In this document: positions 1 to 12,812 of the stretch, in pieces
Position numbering within the stretch: the first letter of the stretch is position 1
Layout: every line of letters starts with the position of its first letter
DNA from: Paraphaeosphaeria minitans
Lineage: Eukaryota; Ascomycota; Dothideomycetes; Pleosporales; Didymosphaeriaceae
Direction: 5' to 3'
DNA: 64,000 nucleotides
Assembly: GCA_015832175.1 (NCBI GenBank)
Contig: WJXW01000009.1
Span: forward strand, 1,798,001 to 1,862,000
Notes under the pieces: generated by a model
What the model saw: only the letters and a program-made list of their open reading frames with translations
Database searches by the model: none
Told to the model about the DNA's origin: nothing
Made by a program: the position numbers and the translations under genes

Positions 1-1077
1 AACTCTAAGAGAATCTTAAGAAAGCTTAGCAGCAATTAATTTTATATTAAAATAGAAAATAAAAAATAGCACCTTAGCTAAAGAAGGGGGATAAAGTATA
101 TCTGCTTATAAAGAACCTTTGAACTTAGAAGAAAAAACACAAGAAACTAGATTATATTAAGGTTAGACTATTTTACATTTCTAAGCAAATATTACTAGTG
201 AACTATAAGTTGGAACTACCGCCAGATGCGAAGATACACCTAGTATTCCACGTATTACTACTGGAACTAGCAGACCCTAATACACTAGTTAAAACCACCT
301 TCTACTACCAGACTAAGGAAGAAAATGAATTTAAGGTTAAAAGAATTCTAGAATATAATTAGTATAACAATATATACTTTATTAAGTAGAAAGGTTACCT
401 ATATAGTAAAAACACCTAGGAACTAAAAAACAATCTAGGAAACTGTTAGTAAAAGATTAAAGAATTCTATTAGAAATATAAATATACCTAGGAGGATTAC
501 AGTACTAACGCTATAGTGTCCACTATATTAAGCGTTAACCACATTACTATAGAGTAACTAACAGTTGCTACAGCAGTAGGACAATTAATAGTATCTACAT
601 TTACGTTCTTACTATCTATAGTTATTTCTGCAGCTAGACATAATATCTTCTTATAAGCACACTCTTTAGCCTAAGCTAGTATCTTCTTATTTTATAACAA
701 CCGCACTATTAGGAGAGACAACGCCTTCTTATCCTCTTTAACCTTCTTTTTATACTCCTTACAAGTCTTATCTAGCGACAACTAGCTTATGTTTACACAC
801 AGACAACCTAAGTAAACACATTTAAAACACTTTAAACCTAAATCTAGTATAACGTAGCAAACAGAACCTTTAAAACTACAATTAATATAAGGGCTCTTTG
901 TAATAATATTAGCTTCTTAGATCTTGCAATATAATTAATGTTTTCAAATAGTAGAGTTACTAGGCATAATACTAACAGACGTACTTATAGTAAGTGGGGT
1001 TAGCAGAACAGCTTATGTAACAATAGCTAAGGTCTAGACATGTAATTTAGGACAAATCTATAAAAAAGAGGGGATAA
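1..1077 (+). mobile_element. Ty3/gypsy retrotransposon pol tail, RIP-degraded (copy A)
   Basis: This is the decayed 3' end of a chromodomain-bearing Ty3/gypsy element. Translating 140-470 forward gives the C-terminal part of an integrase followed by a chromodomain (around 310-450, with the pattern FKVKRILEYN...K-GY...NTWEL). Stop codons sit where Trp or Gln codons are expected (TGG or CAG to TAG). The same sequence recurs at 7672-8746 as copy B, which preserves the chromodomain better. The element is cut by the window edge, so its reverse transcriptase half lies outside. It is followed directly by its LTR. Family assignment rests on the chromodomain and on the integrase order seen in copy B. 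Confidence 0.75.
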
Positions 1078-1507
1078 TGTTAGGATCTAAAATCTATATA
1101 ATAGCAAGAAGCTAGTTTTGTACCTAGTAGGCGCGTAGCAAGGATTAAGCGGGGACTTAATACTAGCTACGCCTTAAACAAAGGAGTTACGTAACTACTC
1201 TCTATAGAGCGCTTAATTGCTCTGTGCAGAGTATAACACACATAACTACTCTATACAGAGCGCTCTTTATAGAGCGCTCCCTATAGAGCGGACTTTGCTT
1301 AGTATATAGGAACGCGAGGATAGACTCTCTATACTTATATTTAATCTGTTTATTAATCTATTATTTGGATTCTAGTAGACTAAATTGTTAACTTATTACA
1401 CTTTGTAAGATACTATTATATTAATAAGACCTTCCACCTTCTATAAGTACTCCTGCCCAAGAACCAACCTTAACCCTTTAGGACTAGCTACCCTCTTGGA
1501 TTTAACA
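1078..1507 (+). repeat. LTR of gypsy copy A
   Basis: A 430-base LTR begins TGTTAGGATC and ends GGATTTAACA, which are imperfect inverted termini. It lies directly downstream of the chromodomain region. The same sequence is found at 8747-9373 behind copy B, and similarity between the copies stops about here. It contains a run of short repeats of the AGAGCGCTC type (about 1196-1295). Confidence 0.7.
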
Positions 1508-1510
1508 CTA

Positions 1511-4100
1511 TATTAAATACCTAGTAGGCTATAAAGCTTCTAATATCTACTAAATATAGATTCTCTAGCTTAATTAGGTAATTACTATACGAAACGTAAG
1601 GTTTAATAAGTCCTTATTTTATAAAGAATTAGAAGAATAATCTATTCTAAAGATAGAAGCGTTTAAAATAGTGGAAAGCCTCTAAGAAAGAGAGCTAAAT
1701 AATCTAGAAGAAGCGTATAAAGACGCGCTTAATATTCTTCTTAAAATAAATAAGTATATAAGAACTGCTACTAGACCTATAGGTAACTTTTAGGTGATTA
1801 AAAGTAAAGTAGGCTAGCTAAGTAATTAGGAACCTAAAGTACCTACTACTAAGTAAGCTGTAGGCTTAGCTAGCTAGCAGCTAAGAATTTGCTTAAGTAG
1901 GAAAGGAAGTATAGAACTTATAACCCCTAATTAGATACTAGAGCTAGGTAATCTTAGGGGTAATCCATTAAGCGATTAAGAGATATCTGGCAGCTACTAG
2001 AACACTACTAGGAGAGCTAGCCCGCTAGAATCTAGGGATTTAATACCCTATTTATTAGTAGAAACTAATTAGGTTACTAATTAACCTAGCGCAGATAACT
2101 TAATTACGCTAGACAAAGTAGATAACCTACTAGCGCGCTAAAGGCGAAGGCAGATCTATCTAGAGGTAAGTAGAATAAGTAGGCGAAATTATAGTAAAGC
2201 ACTAGAAATTAACTAACTAATAAATCGCTATCTACTATTGCAAAGATTAAGGAAGTAAAATAATTAGGACAATTAGCTAGGGGGTAGGTAGAAGCTAAGT
2301 GCTTATATACTAATTACTAATTATCTTTAAAGTAATCTTAATGCAATATTAGAGTACACGTTTATACTAGGAGTAGTAGAGGCCTAGTCTAAGTAAGAAG
2401 AATATATTACACTAAATGTGATAGTATTTGCTTCTATGCTTAGAAAGGCGCCTAAAGCGTCTTATATAGCTTAGACTTATAGAGATAAGCTTACACTAGA
2501 GCTAACCCTATAGAAACACTTTTATAATTATCTATATAGGAAGCTATTCCTCCTTACTACTTATAAGGAGATCTTAACTTTACAAGATAAAGGTACCTAG
2601 ATAGAGATTAAATAATTAGAGGTGTTAGAGCGACTGCTCCCTTTAAAGTAGGTCTTTACTTATAAGTTTAATTAAAATAAATACTTTAAAAAGTGCAAAG
2701 CTTAAATTATTATAAGAGGAGATCTTTAGAAAAAGAATACTCTCTACTCTACTTATACTACTACTCTAGCAGTAAGATCTTTTTAATTAGCTATAGCTCT
2801 AGTAGTAGAATTTAATCTAGAAATCTTACAATTTAATATAGTAAGAGCGTTTCTAAATATTTTTATTACAGCCGCTAATCTAGTAACTTATAAATTACCT
2901 AATAGTTTTAAAAAGCTAGGAAAGTATATAAGATTAAATTAAGCTTTGTATAGCTTAAGAGATTCACTACTTCTTTAGTATAAGGAATTTGCGGGATCAC
3001 TTTAATCTTATAGACTCTTAGCTTTGCTAGAAGAGCTATGCCTTTTCTTTAACAGTGATTAAAGTATTATTATTCTATTTTATATTAATAACATTCTTCT
3101 TCTCTATTACAAGAGTAAAGAGAAAGAAGCCCTAGATTTTTAGAAGAAAATCGCGAATAAATATAAGATTAAATTAAAAGGACTAGTAGAGTAGTTCCTA
3201 GGTGTTTAAGTGATTAGGGACAGAGAAGTAAGATTAATTTCTCTAGTCTATAATACCTACATTAATAAGATTACGAAAAAGTTCAACCTTTTAAACTCTA
3301 GGAGCTTCCCTCCCACACCTCTATTAGTAGAAGATCTTGTTTCGAGCACAGGAGAAGCTACTCCTTAATAAATAAAGCTCTTTTAAGAAGAGGTAGGATT
3401 AGCTCTCTATATAGTAATTATGCTACGCCTAGATATAGCCTTTGCAGTGTTAAAGCTATTACACTTTCTAATAAATCTAAGTAAAGAACACTTTGCTGCT
3501 ATTAATTATGTAATCCTTTACCTCTATTAAACTAGATAGTAGGCTATAGTCTTTAGTGGCTATAATAGACCTAATCTGCTAATATGTAAAGATACCTCTT
3601 TCGCTAATAATCTAATATTACGGGATCTTCCTATAGATATATTATCCTATTATTTAGAGGAGCTATCCTATAGAAAGCAGCTTAATAGAACACAATCACT
3701 ACTTTAATAATAGAAGTAGAGCTTCTAGCGCTTAAATATATAAGCAAAGAAGCTATAGCGATTAAGAAATTCTTTACTAAGCTTACTCTAGATCTAGGAC
3801 TTTTATAAAAGGTCTATTGCGATAATCTTTAAACTATTTGTTTAGTAATTAGAAAGAACAAAAGAATTACTACTTAACTGCGCTATATAGATATTTAGAA
3901 CATGTAGTTATAGTAAGAGCATACAAAAGGATTATTTTAAATAGAATATCTTCTAACTAGCGAAATGCCAATAAATAGCCTTATAAAGGCTCTTACTTAT
4001 TAGTAGTTTAATAGATTTAAAAGGCTATTAAATCTATAAGATGTGAGTATAATAATTACAGAATAAAAGTAGGTAAGTAGAGAAATAATCTATTAACTAC
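1511..4100 (+). mobile_element. Ty1/copia retrotransposon pol remnant, RIP-degraded
   Basis: Forward translation of about 2930-4000 shows a copia reverse transcriptase and RNase H. The catalytic YVDDIL box is present as YINNIL near 3080, with both Asp codons changed to Asn by G-to-A. It is followed by a K-K-E-rich helix, the FLGV-VIRD stretch near 3200, and a copia RNase H region at about 3390-3930. No open frame survives. Nothing recognisable was found at 1511-2700 beyond the same TAG-rich composition, so the left boundary is arbitrary. This is a dead element of a different superfamily from its gypsy neighbours. Confidence 0.65.
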
Positions 4101-5716
4101 TTAGAATTATTAATTTAGAGCTAGGAAATAAGAAAAGAAAAAGAAAAAAAAGAAAAAATTAAAAAGAGAATAGGAATTAAAAGAAGAGAAGATTAAAGAG
4201 CTTATCTATAAGTATATAGACTTTCTTCCTCCTCTACTTAATTATAGGGGTGCGAGAATCTCCCTTATAATTAGTAGTAGGAGATTCTCCCTATCCTCCT
4301 CCTCTCCTCCTCTCTATAGCAGGTAATTCCTTACTTTATCTACCTTCTTTACCTCTCCTTTAATTAGTAGCAGGTAATAGCTTACTTTAGCCTCCCCTCC
4401 TTTAATTAGTAAAAGAAGAAGCACTTACCTAGCCTCTACTCTACTTTAGAGCTAATAGGCCGCTTATCTAGCTATTTTAATTAGGGTATTAGCTACAACC
4501 GCGCTACTCCTTAATAGGTAGAGTAGAAGGGTAATTACCCTATCCTCTACTAAGGATTAGCTAGGAGGGAGAGAGTAGAATAGTAGCTACGTGCTAAGCT
4601 TACTCCTCCTAACTACTAGTAGGAGGAGGAGCTTATAAGGCTACTTTAACCCTCTTACGCAGCTTAGTAATTAGTCTTTCTTATAGAAAGTATTAGCTAA
4701 ACCTAGAAAGAATCTTAAAATAAAAGCTTATATTAGCACCTTCTAATAGTTAATAGTAAATAAAATCTATAGCTAGAGTCTAAATATGCGGCTAGCTACA
4801 AAAACAATTAGTAGAATTAGCTAAAGTAATAGGATAACCCTATATATAGTAGTGTAAGAGTGGGTAAAGTAGGCATAGCAGCGCCTACTTAAGCTTAAAG
4901 CGTTATTATAGTAGTGCCTATTACTCTTTCCTGCTAGAGCTCCCTTTAAGCAGCCTAAGTAGCTTACTTATCTAAGAGCACTAAGTAACCGCTAAAGGCC
5001 TAGAGCTAGGGTAGAAGGAGCTAGTAGAGTAGGAGAATCTTATTAGGAGGATTAGGAGCTTTATTTAGTAGCTTTTACAGCCTTTACTACGCGTGCTTTA
5101 GCTAGGTTATTAGATATCTAAAAGAGTTAGCAAAGCTCTAAATAACAAAAAGAGCGTAAAGTAATAATTAGAAGAAGATAACCTACTATAAGGTAGTAGG
5201 ATTTAAAGGCTTAAACTAGTAGGCTTAAATTAGATAGGAGGTTAAAGCGTTAAAAGTAAAGAATTAAAAAGAGAAGATTAAGCGCTAGTAAAGGGCTTAT
5301 ATACTCTACCGCCTATCTAATTATTAAGCGCTAAATACGCTCCTTCCTTACTACTTATTTCTCTTACTACTGCTTCTTTCTAATTAAAACGCGCCTGCCT
5401 ATTGTACTTACTAGCTAGTAAAAGCGGGGAAATTACTTTATAGTTAATAGGAAGTGAGCGAAAAGAGTAGCAGAATAGAAGCGTTTACGCTCTAGGCCTT
5501 TATGCCATGCTTATAAGCTCCTAACCTACTAGAAGAAGAGGTTCTAGACACGATTCACGATAAGATTTATAATTTAAAAGATAAACAGCGATTGTTTTAC
5601 TATTACAATAAATAGGGGGTGATAGAATTACTGTTCTTAAGATTAGGAAAGATTTAGACAATTATAAATTACTTCTTAAGATAAGTAATCTGCTTTAAGT
5701 AATCACCTAGGGGGTA
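4101..5716. other. AT-rich decayed DNA, no gene recognised
   Basis: This stretch is RIP-like, TAG-rich DNA with pyrimidine and purine runs (4130-4200 purine-rich, 4270-4330 CCTCC-rich). I recognise no protein domain in it. A perfect inverted repeat lies at about 4255-4290 (see findings). It is probably transposon-derived, but I cannot assign it. Confidence 0.5.
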
Positions 5717-5911
5717 TATTAAAGTAAAACACTTACTTCTGTGATTCTTTCTAGATCTACTAATTTATATCACAGGATTCTTACTAAGAGGCTTGTTTCT
5801 TTTGTATATAGTCTACCCTTTTAGCATCCTTTCCTATAATTAGCTTTTTATATTCTTTACAACTCTGCTCCTAAATATCCTATAATAGTTCGAGCCCTTT
5901 TTACCACAACA
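5717..5911 (-). repeat. RIP-mutated inverted copy of the 191-base TG...CA repeat
   Basis: This 195-base block is the reverse complement of 8906-9096. It differs from that copy almost only by C-to-T and G-to-A changes plus a few inserted bases near its left end. Its ends read TATTAAAGTAAAAC and TTTTTACCACAACA. No target-site duplication flanks it, and it joins directly onto a truncated reverse transcriptase at 5912, so it lies at a rearranged junction. Confidence 0.7.
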
Positions 5912-8746
5912 CTTATTAATAACATACTCTATAAACATCTAGACATATTTATTATTGCGTATATAGATAATATTCTCGTCTTTTCTAAAAACAAATTAGA
6001 CTACACTAAGTATATATAGATAGTACTAAAAGCACTAGACAAAGTATGCCTTTGTATTAAATTTAAGGAATGTAAGTTTAACGTTAAATAACTTAAATTC
6101 CTAGGACACATTATTACTATAGAAGGAATTGAGATAGCACTAAGTAAAGTTAAATATATTAAGAACTAGCTGATACTAAAGACAGCTAAGAATATCTAAG
6201 AATTCTTAAAATTCTGTAGATTTAAACAATAATTTATCCAAAATTACGTAAAGGTTATAATACCCTTAATAAATCTTATAAAGAAGGACGTACCCTTTAA
6301 ATAGATAAATAATTATAAAATGTTATTCTAACTCCTTAAAACAGTATATATTATAGAACCTGTTTTTGTTTATTTTAGAGGTAATAAACTACTGCGCTTT
6401 AAAATAGACACTAGCGATTTTACGCTAGGCGCCTACGCTAAATAAGAACGTAATAGTAAATAGTACCTAATTGCCTATTACTTATGTAAATTTAATAACG
6501 CTAAAACACAATATAATATATATAATAAAGAACTCTACGCTATTATTAAAGCCTTAAAGCACTAGAGGATTTACGCGCTTAGTTACTTAACGCTAGAAAT
6601 CTATATAGATTATAAGAACCTTCTAAGGTTTATAATAACAAAAGAACTTACGCTATAATAATAAAGATAGTTGCAAACTACTAGGTAGTATAAGTTTAAA
6701 ATTATCTATATAGCTAGAAAAGAAAATAGTAGAGTAGACGCTTTTAGCTAACAAAGTAATCTAGTAGGAGAAAAGGTAAAAACCTTCTCCGTAATCCTTT
6801 GTAAGGCTAAAAATAGATCTCTAGAACTAATAGCAGAACTAAATTAACTTTTAGTAATTAACTAAGAAGTTCTAGAACATCTACAGACTGAGATTATCTA
6901 ATAATACTATAATAACCCTATGTATGGACACCTAGGTATTACAAAGATAATAGAACTTATCTAAAGGAATTACACCTTTAAAGGAATTAAGGAAGCTATA
7001 ATAACTTATATTTATAAATGTGTAGAATGCTAAAGAAACAAACATAGCACATATTTTAAATATAGAAAGATGTAAGTAATTAGAATACTAATAGTACTAT
7101 AAGAAGATATTACTATAGATTTTATTACAGGAATTTTAAACTCTAAGGATCTAATAATAGGAATTAAATATAATAGTATACTAGTAGTAGTCTACTAACT
7201 AACTAAGTATGTTAAGCTTATTCTATGCCTTAAAAGAATAACGGCAAAAGAACTTACTTTTCTTATCTTAGACTAACTAATTAGATATCACGGAATCCTA
7301 AAAATAATTATTAGCGATAGAGATAAGCTCTTTACGTTAAATTACTAGATAACGCTTATAGCCCTACTTAGAACAAAAAGAAAGCTATTAACAGCTTACT
7401 ATCTACAAACAGACAGACAGATAGAATGTATAAACCAAACTATAGAAACGTACCTACGCATCTACTGCAATAGTTAGAAGAATAACTAGGTTTTATTATT
7501 ACTTATAGCATAGTTAGCCTATAATAACAAAGTATTAGTAGTATTAGGATATACACTATTCTATGTAAACTATAGAAGATACCTATATCTTTTTAATTAA
7601 TAATTTCTTACAACAATTAAAGTAAAAAAAGCTATAGATATAGTAGAAAATATAAAGAAAATACACTAACAACTCTAAGAGAACCTTAAAAAAGCTTAGT
7701 AGTAATTAATTTTATATTAAAATAGAAAACGAAAAATAGCACCTTAGCTAAAGAAGGGGGATAAAGTATATTTACTTACAAAGAACCTTTAAACTTAGAA
7801 GAAAAATATAAGAAACTAGATTATGTTAAGGTTAGACTATTTTACATTTCTAAGCAAATATTACTAGTAAACTATAAGTTAGAACTACTACTAGATGTAA
7901 AGATACACCTAGTATTCTACGTATTACTACTAGAACTAGCAGACCCTAATACACTAGTTAAAACCACCTTCTACTACTAGACCAAGGAAGAAAATAAATT
8001 TAAGGTTAAAAGAATTCTAGAATATAATTAGCATAATAATATATACCTTGTTAAGTGGAAAGGTTACCCACATAGCGAAAACACCTAGGAACTAAAGAAT
8101 AATCTAGGAAACTATTAGTAAAAGATTAAAGAATTCTAATAGAAACATAAATATACCTAGGAGGATTATAGTACTAACGCTATAGTATCTACTATATTAA
8201 GCGTTAACTATATTGCTATAAAGTAACTAATAGTCGCTGTAGTAGTAGGACAATTAATAGTATCTGCATTTATATCCTTACTATTCGCAGTTATTTCTGT
8301 AGCTAGATATATTTTTTTCTTATAAGTATATTCTTTAGCCTAAGCTAGTATCTTCTTATGTTGTAATAACTATACTATTAGAAGAGACAACGCCTTTTTA
8401 TCTTTTTTAACCTTTTTCTTATACTCCTTATAAGTCTTATCTAGTAATAACTAGCTTATGTTCACACACAGATAACCTAAGTAAACACATTTAGAACACT
8501 TTAAACCTAAATCTAGTATAATATAGTAAATAGAACCTTTAAAACTATAAATAATGTAAAGGTTCTCTATAATAATATTAGCTTCTTAGATCTTATAATA
8601 TAATTAATGTTTTTAAATAGTAAAGTTACTAGGCATAATACTAACAGACGTACTTATAGTAAGTAGGGTTAGCAGAATAGCTTACGTAATAATAGCTAAG
8701 ATCTAAACATGTAATTTAGGATAAATCTGTAAAAGAGAGGGGATAA
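5912..8746 (+). mobile_element. Ty3/gypsy pol remnant: RT, RNase H, integrase, chromodomain (copy B)
   Basis: Forward translation shows the classic gypsy order. The reverse transcriptase end has YIDNILVFSKN near 5960 (normally YLDDILVFS, second Asp now Asn). RNase H is at about 6400-6560 (FKIDTSDFTLGAYA), and an integrase zinc-binding region is near 6930-7040 (HLGI... CVEC). The integrase core is at about 7090-7480 (ISDRDKLFT), and the chromodomain at 8045-8100 reads VKWKGYPHSENT followed by a TAG where Trp belongs. Many in-frame TAG codons make it non-functional. From 7672 onward it matches window positions 1-1077. The 5' part of the element is missing because the frame begins abruptly at 5912 next to another repeat. 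Confidence 0.8.
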
Positions 8747-9373
8747 TATTAGGATCTAAAATCTATATAATAGTAAGAAGCTAGTTTTGTACCTAGTAGG
8801 CGCGTAGTAAGAATTAAGCAGGGATTTAATGCCGGCTACGCCTTAAATAAAGGAGTTATGTAACTACTCTCTATAGAGCGCTTAATTGCTCTATACTAGA
8901 GTATATGTTGTGGTAAAAAGGGCTCGAACTATCACAGGATATTCAGGAGCAGAGTTGTAAAGAATACAAATAGCTGATTGTAGGAAAGGATGCCGAAAGG
9001 GCAGACTATATACAAAAGAAACGAGCCTCTTGGCAAGAATCCCGTGATATGAATTAGTGGATCCAGAAAGAATCACGGGAGTGTTTTACTTCAACAGTAT
9101 AATATACGTAACTACTCTCTATAGAGCGCTCTCTACAGAGCGCTTCCTATAAAGTAGCCTTTGCTTAGTATATAGGAACGCAAGGATAGACTTTCTATAC
9201 TTATATTTAATCTGTTTATTAATCTATTGTTTAGATTCTAGTAGACTAAATTGTTAACTTATTACACTTCGCAAGATACTATTGTATTAATAAGACCTTC
9301 CACCTTCTGTAAGTACTCCTGCCTAAGAACTAACCTTAACCCTTTAGGACTAGCTACCCTCTTGGATTTAACA
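8747..9373 (+). repeat. LTR of gypsy copy B, carrying a 191-base insertion
   Basis: This LTR is homologous to 1078-1507. It starts TATTAGGATC (TG mutated to TA) and ends GGATTTAACA. It is about 200 bases longer than copy A because a separate element is inserted at 8906-9096. Most differences from copy A are C-to-T or G-to-A. Confidence 0.72.
8906..9096 (+). mobile_element. 191-base TG...CA insertion with GTATA target duplications (solo LTR or MITE-like)
   Basis: The inserted block begins TGTTGTGGTAAAA and ends TTTTACTTCAACA, which are imperfect 13-base inverted ends within a TG...CA frame. It is flanked by perfect GTATA duplications at 8901-8905 and 9097-9101. The empty site is visible in the homologous LTR at about 1225-1240. 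An internal stem pairs CCCGTGAT (9042) with ATCACGGG (9074-9081). The block keeps CpA and CpG dinucleotides that its surroundings have lost, so it probably arrived after the host LTR was mutated. A 61-codon open frame on the minus strand overlaps it, but I do not regard that as a gene. Confidence 0.75.
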
Positions 9374-10085
9374 CTAATTAGATAGGAGTAAATTAAGAAA
9401 TGTCTTTATAGGGATATAGTAAAGATAGATTTTAATAGAAAAACAGAGTTAGACCTACCCTTAAGAACCTACTATTCTGTTAGAAGTAATAATAGAGAAG
9501 TTGCGCCCTAGCCTATACTAGATTATATAAGGAAACGCTGCACAGAGTACCTAATATAGTACTAGAGAGCTACTAAAGGGAAGGATAAAGATTATATTTA
9601 AGTACTTTCTAATTAACTCTTAGACCCCTATACTAAAGCTGCTAAAGCTACTATAGTATTAAGAGGTTAAAGAGAGGGAAAAGTATAGTAATTCTAGCTT
9701 AGAAGTTAAGAATAGCCTTATTAGAACTAGAGAGGTAGAGCGAAAGAAAGAACTTTAATAGGCTATTATACTACTTATATAGATAAGAGGTAATTTACTA
9801 AAAGTAGTTATTTTAAAGAGAGTAGAAGTATTAGATTTTAATATAGACTAAGATGTATCTACTTTAGAGTCTAATATTATATTAAACTAGCCTAATCCTG
9901 TCCTAATATAGAATTAGAAAAGCTAACTATAAGTATTTAGTAAAAGAGAGGGAGGAAGGATAGTAGAAGTAAAGTACTTAATAGGATTTTAGAAAAATTA
10001 ATATAGGAGAATAAAGAAGATAGGTAGATAGTGTAGGAAAAAGAAATAAAGAATACCTAGTTACTAGCTAAAGATATATTAGGGC
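9374..10085 (+). mobile_element. Gag-like retroelement remnant, left part
   Basis: This RIP-degraded DNA lies between the LTR of gypsy copy B and the start of a complete LTR element. Its composition resembles a decayed gag region, but no motif is preserved. It may be the left half of the remnant at 13056-15110, split by the element inserted at 10086. Confidence 0.35.
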
Positions 10086-10397
10086 TGTCTGTACAGTTTA
10101 TCGTACAAATAGCACTAAGTAAAATAGGGGCCTGCCTACCTGTAGGGACCCGCACAAGGACCCACTACTTAGGTTAGCGCTAAGAGGTAGAGACTTTATA
10201 AGGCCCTGCCTACCTGTAGGAACCTGTATAAGGACCTACTACTTAGGTTAGCGCTAAGAGGCAGAGACTTTATAAAGCCCTTAGTGCCCCTTTGTATAAT
10301 AGACTAGACGTAATTAATTAAACCTACTTCTTACCCTTTACATAATAGTATATTATTAACCCTTAAATGCTTAATTACAGATTAAGCTAAACTAACA
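10086..10397 (+). repeat. Left LTR with internal 74-base tandem duplication
   Basis: The units beginning CCTGCCTACC at 10131 and 10205 repeat with a 74-base period, each holding the ACTTAGGTTAGCGCTAAGAG segment. The right LTR holds a single unit. Confidence 0.75.
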
Positions 10398-12812
10398 CTA
10401 ATTAGTAGTTAATTCTAATTAACTATAAACTAGTAAGGTCTAAAGACAGAGCGCCTTATAAGCTAAATACGTAGGCTCTATATTGTTACCTTTACTAGAG
10501 ATTGAATTTTAGATTATATAATAAGTAGAAATAAAGCGCGCACATCTATAAAGAGTTGCATAATCTAGTTTAAGCTATTCTATAGAAAAGAAAAGAGATA
10601 GTAAGCACATTTATAACCCTAAAAAACACGTTATACAATTAAACTAGCGATAACTAAACGCAAATACGTTGTATAATTAAACTAGCAATAACTAAACGTA
10701 GACACGTCGCACAACTAAGAAAGATAATAATAATATAGCCTTAAGACTAGGAGACTTCCTAGAGAAACTATAACCTAAGGACGTTACGTAATAATTAATA
10801 CTACTTCTTTAGTAAGAAGACAAAGCAATATAGCTTTAATAAGTAGAGGAAGTAATAAACATTAAGGCTATTACTTTAAGAGGAGAGATTACATAAAAGT
10901 ACTAGATAGATAGAGTAGATCTATATAGCTAGCTACCCCCTTCTCTAAAATAGCTAAACACTTATATAGTATATATAATTGCGTAATATCGCGTAAGCAG
11001 CCTTAAAAGTAAAGAGGTAATCTCTTCTTTTACTAAAGATTTTAACAACTAGAAAGAAAGAACTTTTAATAAAATTAGTTATATAGTAAAAAGAGAGCTT
11101 ATTACTTTTCTTATAAAGGAAGGCTTTATCGCTACTAATACTATAATAAAGGACACTTATATAAAGAAACTCTTTAAACTGTTATAGCTTAACTATAAGC
11201 TATAGACCCTTTATATAATAACGCTATAACTATAACCTAAACTGCTTTATATAATCCTAATAATGCAACCTACACTATCTATAGGTAATATATATATATA
11301 TAGAGCATAGCTAGGGCCTATCCCTATATATGCGAGGACAAAGACACTATATATAGAGCTACACTAGTAGTAGTAGCCTAAAACCTAGACTACTTTTGCC
11401 TAATAAACTATATTATACAAAGAGGCTAGACACTCCTAGTCTCTTTAATAACTAGGAGATTATGCTTATATTTAGTTAGATAAAATTATCTTCTTTTAGA
11501 AGGCTTAGAGTAAAAAGAATAACTACACTAGTAGGCTATATAATATCCTAGCAGATAAGGCAAAAGTCTTTAGAGAACTATACTATAGGCTAGGTATACT
11601 ATAGGACTAGTATACAAATATCTTCTTAGGAATCCTTTCTAATTGTGCGAGCACCTACTACTTACACAATATAAGACTAGGACTTCTATAGGATAAATTG
11701 TACGATAGACTAAATAGGCACTTTAACACTAGTGTTAATTACAATAAGTACTAGATAGACTAGACTACTCTTACTTTTAAACACTATAAAAGGGATAATC
11801 TAGCTGCTATATTGCATAAGGCCCTAGAAGTAATAATTAATAAGCTTACTTTAGCCTAAAAGGCTCTTAGATAAGGCTTTAGTAGTAAACTATAACTACA
11901 CACTACTATTATATAAGTATACTATAGCTATCCTAACTTTAAATAAGCTATATTTAACCCTAAAAATATAGTAGAAAGCTTACTTAGTAACCTTTATGCG
12001 TTACTTTAAGTTACTAAAGATAGGAAGAAGTTATAGTTCTTCTAAAATAGTAAAGAGGTGTACTACACTAATTAATAATATAATAATCCTAATCGTATAA
12101 GAGGACCTAGCCCTTTTAGAGGTAAAACAACCTTTAGACTAAAAAGAAGGGGTAACTTTAGAAGTTTAAACTTTTATATAAAGTAGAAATACTTTATATA
12201 CTATAAAAAAGGATACTAGTCTACTAACTATCTACTAAGGGATACCTAGCGAGCTAGAAGGTAATATATATTATTATACACTAACTTCTATAAACACGAA
12301 CCCTCTACTATAAATATATAAGTATATATCTTTAACTTTAAAGGAGAGCTAGAGGATAAAGACTATCGCATAAAAGAGGAGGAAGATAAATAAGACTAAT
12401 AGAGTAATAAAGAAGAAGTATAGAAGGCTACTTTATACCTTACTTCTACTATATACCTTTATCGCATAACTAGGAGACATTATTCTATACCTACTTACTA
12501 CAACCTAGCGCTAAGTATTATATTGCTTAATACCCTACCTTCTGTTTACGCATAAAATATATATTTAAAAAGAGCCTTATCGCGTAATATAACTCTACTA
12601 CTATATAAAGGGGTAGAGTAAGAACTAAGTAGGTTAGCTATTACTACTTATTTGTATAAAAGTAGGTGTAAATAGAACCTCTACTATATAGTAACACTGC
12701 ACCTACCCCACAACCTATTCTAATAGGGGAAGGCCAACTGTATAGATAGAGAAGGATAAGAAAGGGAAGTATATAATAGATATAGGCTATTATATAAAAG
12801 AAAAGTTACTAG

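Noticed and set aside
8891..9076. 61-codon minus-strand open frame, the only long one in the first 15 kb
   Set aside because: It lies inside a 191-base insertion with TG...CA ends and target duplications, extends beyond one end of it, and its other copy is stop-filled. It is open because the insertion is less RIP-mutated, not because it is a gene.
1078..9373. The two gypsy LTRs as the two ends of one 8 kb element
   Set aside because: Integrase and chromodomain sequence lies to the left of both LTRs, so each is a 3' LTR of a separate copy.
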